From contig JAZGGH010000064.1 of NCBI GenBank assembly GCA_036480335.1, forward strand, positions 1-51,577: DNA of 51,577 bases. Direction: 5' to 3'. Under the pieces are notes generated by a model, which saw nothing but the letters and a program-made list of their open reading frames with translations, did no database searches and was not told the DNA's origin. Both the position numbers and the translations under genes were made by a program. This DNA is from JAZGER01 sp036480335. GTDB lineage: Bacteria > Pseudomonadota > Gammaproteobacteria > DSM-19610. Within the stretch, counting starts at the first letter, position 1; every line of letters starts with the position of its first letter. Positions 48,624-51,577 of this stretch are shown piece after piece.

Positions 48624-48698
48624 GCTCTCTTCGTCTAGCGGTCAGGACACTGGCCTCTCACGCCGGTAACAGGGGTTCGATTCCCCTAGGGAGCACCA
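48624..48698 (+). tRNA. tRNA-Glu (CTC)
   Basis: The acceptor arms GCTCTCT and AGGGAGC pair with one G-U, the anticodon loop CTCTCAC carries CTC (reads GAG), the anticodon stem is CTGGC/GCCGG, the T-arm is AGGGG-TTCGATT-CCCCT and the CCA is encoded. 75 nt. It is divergent from pcnB and its 3' end lies 11 bp before the end of the convergent DUF2173 gene. Many gammaproteobacteria rely on tRNA-Glu(TTC) alone, so this may be a second isoacceptor. Confidence 0.95.
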
Positions 48699-48709
48699 TT
48701 TATACATTT

Positions 48710-49042
48710 TCAGTAGCTCGACACGTCGGCAAGCTCTTTCATGACCTCATTAATAGAACCCTGACTGTGGTCAACCAGGCAAACCAGATTCGCAACACTG
48801 CAGACCGTTCTATCCTGGCTTCGCACAATCCATCCACCCGGTGGCGTCCAGCCAGACACCTGGGTAAACATGGATAACTGATCCGCATTTCCCTGAACCA
48901 TACGTTTATAATCATGGGCAAATTTGGCCAGACCCTGCATTATTTCTTCCGGAATCACACCATAGCCTTCGACATAAGCCCCATCATCACGAAAACGGCA
49001 GACTGCTAACACACCGTCCAGTATCAGCAAGCGTTTAATCAT
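48710..49042 (-). CDS. DUF2173 family protein, third gene of the triplet
   Basis: A 110-residue protein of the DUF2173 family, which looks like a Roadblock/LC7 (profilin-like) fold. The beginning LLILDGVLAVCRFRDDGAYV and the middle SGWTPPGGWIVRSQDRTVCS followed by VANLVCLVDHSQG are family-like. The last part is close to that of the first gene of the triplet (VCSVANLVCLVDHSQGSINE versus VCVVADTFCFVQNGEGTLNR). A GAGGTG ribosome site precedes the ATG at 49042, 9 bp after the middle gene. Family genes are, to my knowledge, mainly in sulfur-oxidising bacteria; no function is established to my knowledge. Confidence 0.75.
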   Translation of the reverse strand: MIKRLLILDGVLAVCRFRDDGAYVEGYGVIPEEIMQGLAKFAHDYKRMVQGNADQLSMFTQVSGWTPPGGWIVRSQDRTVCSVANLVCLVDHSQGSINEVMKELADVSSY

Positions 49043-49051
49043 AGCAACACC

Positions 49052-49390
49052 TCATGCGCTCAAGATAGCGTAGGCACGTTCATAATCAGCCTTGTCATTC
49101 GCCAGAATCACACCAAAATTGCCATTCGCGACCGCAGACCATTCCAACCCGACCAGCGTAAAACCTTCCACCGGATAAAAGCCACCCTGCCCGGTCATCT
49201 TTTCCCAGCCACGGGCCTGCATGGTAGCAATAGCCATATTCGCCACAAACACATGCGCTAACAGATCAAGCGTGGTTTCAGACATATTAAAACCATCAAT
49301 AATTTTATATTCACCCAGCTCACCGCGGTCGGAAAACTGGAACGCGGCAACCACGCCTTCCAGCTCCATTAGATTTGATAAATCAGCCAT
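49052..49390 (-). CDS. DUF2173 family protein, second gene of the triplet
   Basis: A 112-residue protein with LMELEGVVAAFQFSDRGELG at the start, the same L-x-GV-x-A pattern as its neighbours, and GFTLVGLEWSAVANGNFGVI near the end. The middle carries many Met and Ala residues (HVFVANMAIATMQARGWEKM). It lacks the cysteines of the other two copies, so it is the most distinct of the three and could play a different part in a complex. The ATG at 49390 follows AAGGAAAA. No membrane segment or signal peptide. Confidence 0.75.
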   Translation of the reverse strand: MADLSNLMELEGVVAAFQFSDRGELGEYKIIDGFNMSETTLDLLAHVFVANMAIATMQARGWEKMTGQGGFYPVEGFTLVGLEWSAVANGNFGVILANDKADYERAYAILSA

Positions 49391-49412
49391 TTTATAATTT
49401 TCCTTAAACTTT

Positions 49413-49766
49413 TTAGATCATGTCACGATGTTCAGACAGGTGCTCACGCATATATTTAAGCACCCGATTAAGCGTACCCTCGCCGTTCTGAACAAAACAG
49501 AACGTATCGGCAACCACACACACGGTAAATTGCGGTCCGCGCACCACCCAGCCAAAAGCGCTCTCAAAGGGACAGCCTTCAGTATGTGAACAGACAATTT
49601 CCGTCTGCATATTTGTACTCAGTGTCGTTGCCCGGCACATAATAGAGGCCATACGCGCCTGCTCGTCATCCAGATTTCCGATGTAATTAAACCGGTCACC
49701 CCGGAATGCGTATTCGCCCGCCGCGATCACGCCTTCCATACCTGAAAGTTCTGCATAGATTGACAT
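49413..49766 (-). CDS. DUF2173 family protein, first gene of the triplet
   Basis: A 117-residue protein beginning MSIYAELSGMEGVIAAGEYA and ending VCVVADTFCFVQNGEGTLNR. It holds five cysteines (MCRATT, IVCSHTEGCPFES, TVCVV, TFCFV), the Cys-x6-Cys pair near residue 60 being absent from the other copies; disulfide or metal-binding roles are possible but not shown. A strong AGGAGAG ribosome site precedes ATG 49766, so this is the first gene of a likely three-gene transcript (gaps 22 and 9 bp). Confidence 0.75.
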   Translation of the reverse strand: MSIYAELSGMEGVIAAGEYAFRGDRFNYIGNLDDEQARMASIMCRATTLSTNMQTEIVCSHTEGCPFESAFGWVVRGPQFTVCVVADTFCFVQNGEGTLNRVLKYMREHLSEHRDMI

Positions 49767-50048
49767 TGTTAATTATTCTCTCCTAATCCTGCTGTCTTAA
49801 AAATGCGATTAAATCAGGAAGAAAGCCCCCTCCAGACCTCCTCTTCCAGCCCATCCTGCGATGGTTAATCCTAAAACAACATATAACCACAGGGAGTGGC
49901 CATTGTCACTAACTAGCGGGACCCATATTTGTGCGGCATTCATCCACCCACGAACCAGGGAGAATGCAGCTTAGCGCTTTTATCTCTGCTAAAATCACCC
50001 TAGATTTAATACCAAGCTGAATCCATCATAATAGAGGCCTTTAAAAGC
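49767..50048. other. Intergenic region between the DUF2173 operon and the RDD gene
   Basis: 282 bp between divergent genes, expected to hold both promoters. I see no clear sigma-70 box pair, no convincing inverted repeat and no ORF of more than about 25 codons on either strand. The stretch just upstream of the DUF2173 operon is purine/pyrimidine skewed (CCCCCTCCAGACCTCCTCTT). Confidence 0.4.
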
Positions 50049-50489
50049 ATGAGCAATTCTGCAGCCTTACCTCCCGCCAGCCTTTTTCGCCGACTGGCCG
50101 CGCTCTTTTATGACAGCCTGCTGCTGCTTGCGGTACTGTTTGCGGCCACCGCCCTGGCTTTACCTTTTAGCGGCGGCGCTGCCCTGCGACCTCATAACCC
50201 CTTTTATTCCACCTATTTATTGATTGTCTGCTTTCTGTTCTTTGCATGGTTCTGGATGCATGGTGGCCAGACGCTGGGAATGCGCACCTGGCAGTTACGG
50301 CTGCAACGCACTGATGGCAAACCCTTAACCCTCTGGCATATTGTGTTGCGTTTTTTCTGCGCCATCCCCTCCTGGGCATTTTTCGGAATGGGATTCTGGT
50401 GGATGTTATTCAATAAGCGAAGACTGACCTGGCATGACTTGTTTTCTGAAACACGGATCGTACAACTGGAACAGAATCCAGAGGCTTAG
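50049..50489 (+). CDS. RDD-family membrane protein
   Basis: A 146-residue membrane protein of the RDD family, named for conserved Arg and Asp residues. The beginning PASLFRRLAALFYDSLLLLA contains the RLAA-x-x-YD motif; about three to four transmembrane helices follow (LLIVCFLFFAWFWMHGGQTL, IVLRFFCAIPSWAFFGMGFW), and GMRTWQLRLQRTDGKPLTLW and WHDLFSETRIVQL are typical family sequence. Function in this family is unclear; some members act in sodium/proton exchange. It stands alone, with a terminator-like hairpin after its stop. An AGAGG ribosome site lies 11 bp before the ATG. Confidence 0.88.
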   Translation: MSNSAALPPASLFRRLAALFYDSLLLLAVLFAATALALPFSGGAALRPHNPFYSTYLLIVCFLFFAWFWMHGGQTLGMRTWQLRLQRTDGKPLTLWHIVLRFFCAIPSWAFFGMGFWWMLFNKRRLTWHDLFSETRIVQLEQNPEA

Positions 50490-50504
50490 ACTGAGAATTA
50501 TCCA

Positions 50505-50529
50505 GGTAGTTACTACCCTAGCTTTTTTT
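50505..50529 (+). terminator. Putative terminator after the RDD gene
   Basis: A GGTAG-TTA-CTACC hairpin (50505-50517) is followed, 5 bases on, by a run of seven T (from 50523). It lies just after the RDD stop and overlaps the 3' end of the convergent coiled-coil gene. The short stem and the gap to the T-run make it a weak candidate. Confidence 0.35.
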
Positions 50530-51015
50530 AGAGAACATATCGCTTAGTTTTATAAAATAGTCTCTAATCTCTGTAGCTGCTTCAAGCGTCAGATTCTTTA
50601 CTTTATCGCTGGAGTTACTGAAATCCCGGGTGATTTTTTCACCTTTTTTCTCCCAGAAATCTTCTGCTTCCATTTTTACCAGATGAGTACGAAGCGCTGC
50701 TGTATCCAGTTCAGTTTGAGCTTGTGCAGAGACTTTGCGCGTAAATTCTTCAACGGTATCTTTGATTCCATTAATCTTGTCTTGTGCCTCCATGGTACCA
50801 AGGTGCGCTTTGAGCTGAGCTTCATCACTTCGATGTTCCAGATCTTTTGAAGCTTCTTTTAGCTTCTCATTTACCCCGGTGAGATTCTTTTTAACATCCC
50901 CCCAAAGCTCAACCACATCATCTGTAAAGTCCACCGTTAAACCTTCAATTTTATCTTCCAGATTTTCAATTTCTTCACTGGTTTTATCCAACATTTCTTG
51001 AAACTCTTTTTCCAT
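50518..51015 (-). CDS. Helical, coiled-coil-rich hypothetical protein
   Basis: A 165-residue, highly charged protein with no signal peptide or membrane segment. Nearly the whole sequence looks alpha-helical, with heptad-like runs such as MLDKTSEEIENLEDKIEGLT and LKEASKDLEHRSDEAQLKAH. A repeated element LKAHLGTMEAQDKING / LRTHLVKMEAEDFWEKKGEK occurs twice, about 40 residues apart, so part of the protein is an internal duplication. It recalls apolipoprotein- or LEA-like helical stress proteins, but I do not recognise a family. A strong AAGGAGAG ribosome site precedes the ATG. Confidence 0.7.
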   Translation of the reverse strand: MEKEFQEMLDKTSEEIENLEDKIEGLTVDFTDDVVELWGDVKKNLTGVNEKLKEASKDLEHRSDEAQLKAHLGTMEAQDKINGIKDTVEEFTRKVSAQAQTELDTAALRTHLVKMEAEDFWEKKGEKITRDFSNSSDKVKNLTLEAATEIRDYFIKLSDMFSKKS

Positions 51016-51120
51016 GATGCTCTCCTTAAATTAATTTACAAACCTACCCATGATTTCTCTCTTTCAGTTATGGGCACCTCTATCTATAATTCCATAGCAT
51101 ATTTCACAATTTTGAAAAAT

Positions 51121-51140
51121 ACTGTCATTTAGCAGACAGT
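51121..51140. promoter_or_regulatory. Inverted repeat ACTGTC-N8-GACAGT
   Basis: A perfect 6-bp inverted repeat with an 8-base loop lies about 106 bp upstream of the coiled-coil gene start on the other strand and directly before the small ORF at 51142. No T-run follows. It might be an operator; chance is possible given the short arms. Confidence 0.25.
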
Positions 51141-51141
51141 A

Positions 51142-51270
51142 ATGACTAAAAGGTCTATGTTATTAATGGCTGCAAAAGCATTAGCCGATCATTACTCTCA
51201 GTTATGGAGTCCAGCAATTGACGATTCAAAGCAACATATACTGGAAAACGAGCATGAATATTGGCTATAA
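51142..51270 (+). CDS. Possible small ORF, 42 residues
   Basis: An open frame from ATG 51142 to TAA 51270 encoding a soluble peptide (LADHYSQLWSPAIDDSKQHI is its middle). No clear ribosome site is present and I know no homologue. It lies in the 309-bp gap between the coiled-coil gene and the truncated Lon-like gene and may be a remnant, since the sequence just after its end resembles part of the next gene. Low confidence that it is expressed. Confidence 0.25.
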   Translation: MTKRSMLLMAAKALADHYSQLWSPAIDDSKQHILENEHEYWL

Positions 51271-51324
51271 CTCAGCTGCTGAATGATTTTCTTCCAAAAG
51301 TTTCTCCTGATAGAAGAGTAAACC

Positions 51325-51462
51325 ATGAGCTTTCGTACACTTAAACCTGCAGAACTCTATACCCGAACTAACCCAAAAGAGATTGGTTATAACTCAACGG
51401 CTGATATTGATACTGCTGAATACGAGATCATTGGACAATCCCGTGCATTAGCAGGCTGTTGA
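51325..51462 (+). pseudogene. Truncated Lon-like (AAA+) protease gene, N-terminal fragment
   Basis: ATG 51325 begins a frame that reads LKPAELYTRTNPKEIGYNST and then EYEIIGQSRALAG before ending at a TGA at 51460. This is the N-terminal stretch of the predicted Lon-like ATP-dependent proteases, where L-x-P-E-x-L-Y-R-x-x-D/N-P and IIGQ-x-RAL are conserved and the ATPase domain should follow. The stop is created at the point where an insertion-sequence end (GGCTGTTGAAAAAGTCC) begins, so the gene is disrupted. The rest of the gene may lie beyond the element, outside the window. Confidence 0.65.
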
Positions 51463-51577
51463 AAAAGTCCCGCAAGCTCACTGGGTTTAGTAGAATACAT
51501 TTTTCGATACATGAATCAGGTTAATCCTCCTATGCGCGGTGCAGACGTTTTCCAGGAACATCTTTTTTCAACGGTTC
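51454..51577 (+). mobile_element. Left end of an insertion sequence
   Basis: From about 51454 the sequence GGCTGTTGAAAAAGTCC is of the type found at the ends of IS5/IS1182-like elements. It starts exactly where the Lon-like gene loses homology, and about 57 bp on comes the start of a transposase-like frame (51511). The element is cut by the window edge, so family, target duplication and right end cannot be seen. Confidence 0.65.
51511..51577 (+). CDS. Transposase, N-terminal fragment (runs off window)
   Basis: ATG 51511 opens a frame MNQVNPPMRGADVFQEHLFS that continues to the window end. The MRGAD-x-F-x-E-x-LFS pattern is the usual start of IS5/IS1182-family DDE transposases (N-terminal DUF772 region). 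Only 22 codons are visible. The frame begins about 57 bp inside the element end, a normal position for such transposases. Confidence 0.65.
   Translation, partial: MNQVNPPMRGADVFQEHLFSTV

Noticed and set aside
1..51577. CRISPR array, restriction-modification, toxin-antitoxin or phage defence genes
   Set aside because: No regularly spaced short repeats, no cas-like proteins and no typical defence domains were found on either strand.

Overview
The window looks like chromosomal DNA of a gammaproteobacterium of moderate GC content. The evidence is the gene set and its order: pcnB-folK-deoxynucleoside kinase-panB-panC-panD, oxyR next to katG, mltF, dbpA, a YbiT-type ABC-F protein, a YqiB-type DUF1249 protein and an MlaC-like protein. 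Three tandem DUF2173 genes (a family I associate mainly with sulfur-oxidising bacteria), a cytochrome P460-type haem protein and glcDEF (2-phosphoglycolate/glycolate salvage) hint at a chemolithotrophic or autotrophic lifestyle. That is inference; the window holds no RuBisCO, sox or methanol-oxidation gene.

Layout. 1-2565: divergent exported catalase-peroxidase KatG (cut by the window edge) and OxyR, with an OxyR-type site between them. 2573-4794: a DUF938 methyltransferase-like gene, a glycosyltransferase-like gene broken by one in-frame TAG, and a YqiB homologue. 4921-10268: pgm-glcD-glcE-glcF, tightly packed. 10782-13098: a four-gene operon of two DUF1538 membrane proteins, a PII-like protein and a CBS-pair protein, probably a nucleotide- or ligand-gated transporter. 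13107-29068, all on the minus strand: a sensing and surface-protein island made of a NarX/NarL-type two-component pair, a 2,923-residue DUF4347/beta-helix/LamG/cadherin-like giant protein with a C-terminal membrane anchor, a hybrid histidine kinase with two HPt domains whose start overlaps the giant gene, and a REC-GGDEF-EAL response regulator. Divergent from this island, behind a perfect 18-bp palindrome, is an exported protein of unknown family (29224-30156).

30340-42385: housekeeping and accessory genes (MtfA peptidase, a DUF4824/DUF2157 pair, YceI, YbiT, a NYN-domain protein, DbpA, an alpha/beta hydrolase with a membrane protein, cytochrome P460, MtnA, an MlaC-like protein, a LysR regulator). 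42396-48698: tRNA-Ser(CGA), mltF, the pantothenate/folate/poly(A) cluster and tRNA-Glu(CTC). 48710-49766: three DUF2173 paralogues. 50049-51577: an RDD membrane protein, a helical coiled-coil protein, and a Lon-like protease gene cut after about 43 codons by an insertion sequence whose transposase start runs off the window.

The strongest candidates for poorly described biology are the DUF1538-DUF1538-PII-CBS operon, the giant protein with its co-transcribed kinase and c-di-GMP regulator, and the DUF2173 triplet. Names rest on recognising conserved motifs by eye; no database search was run.
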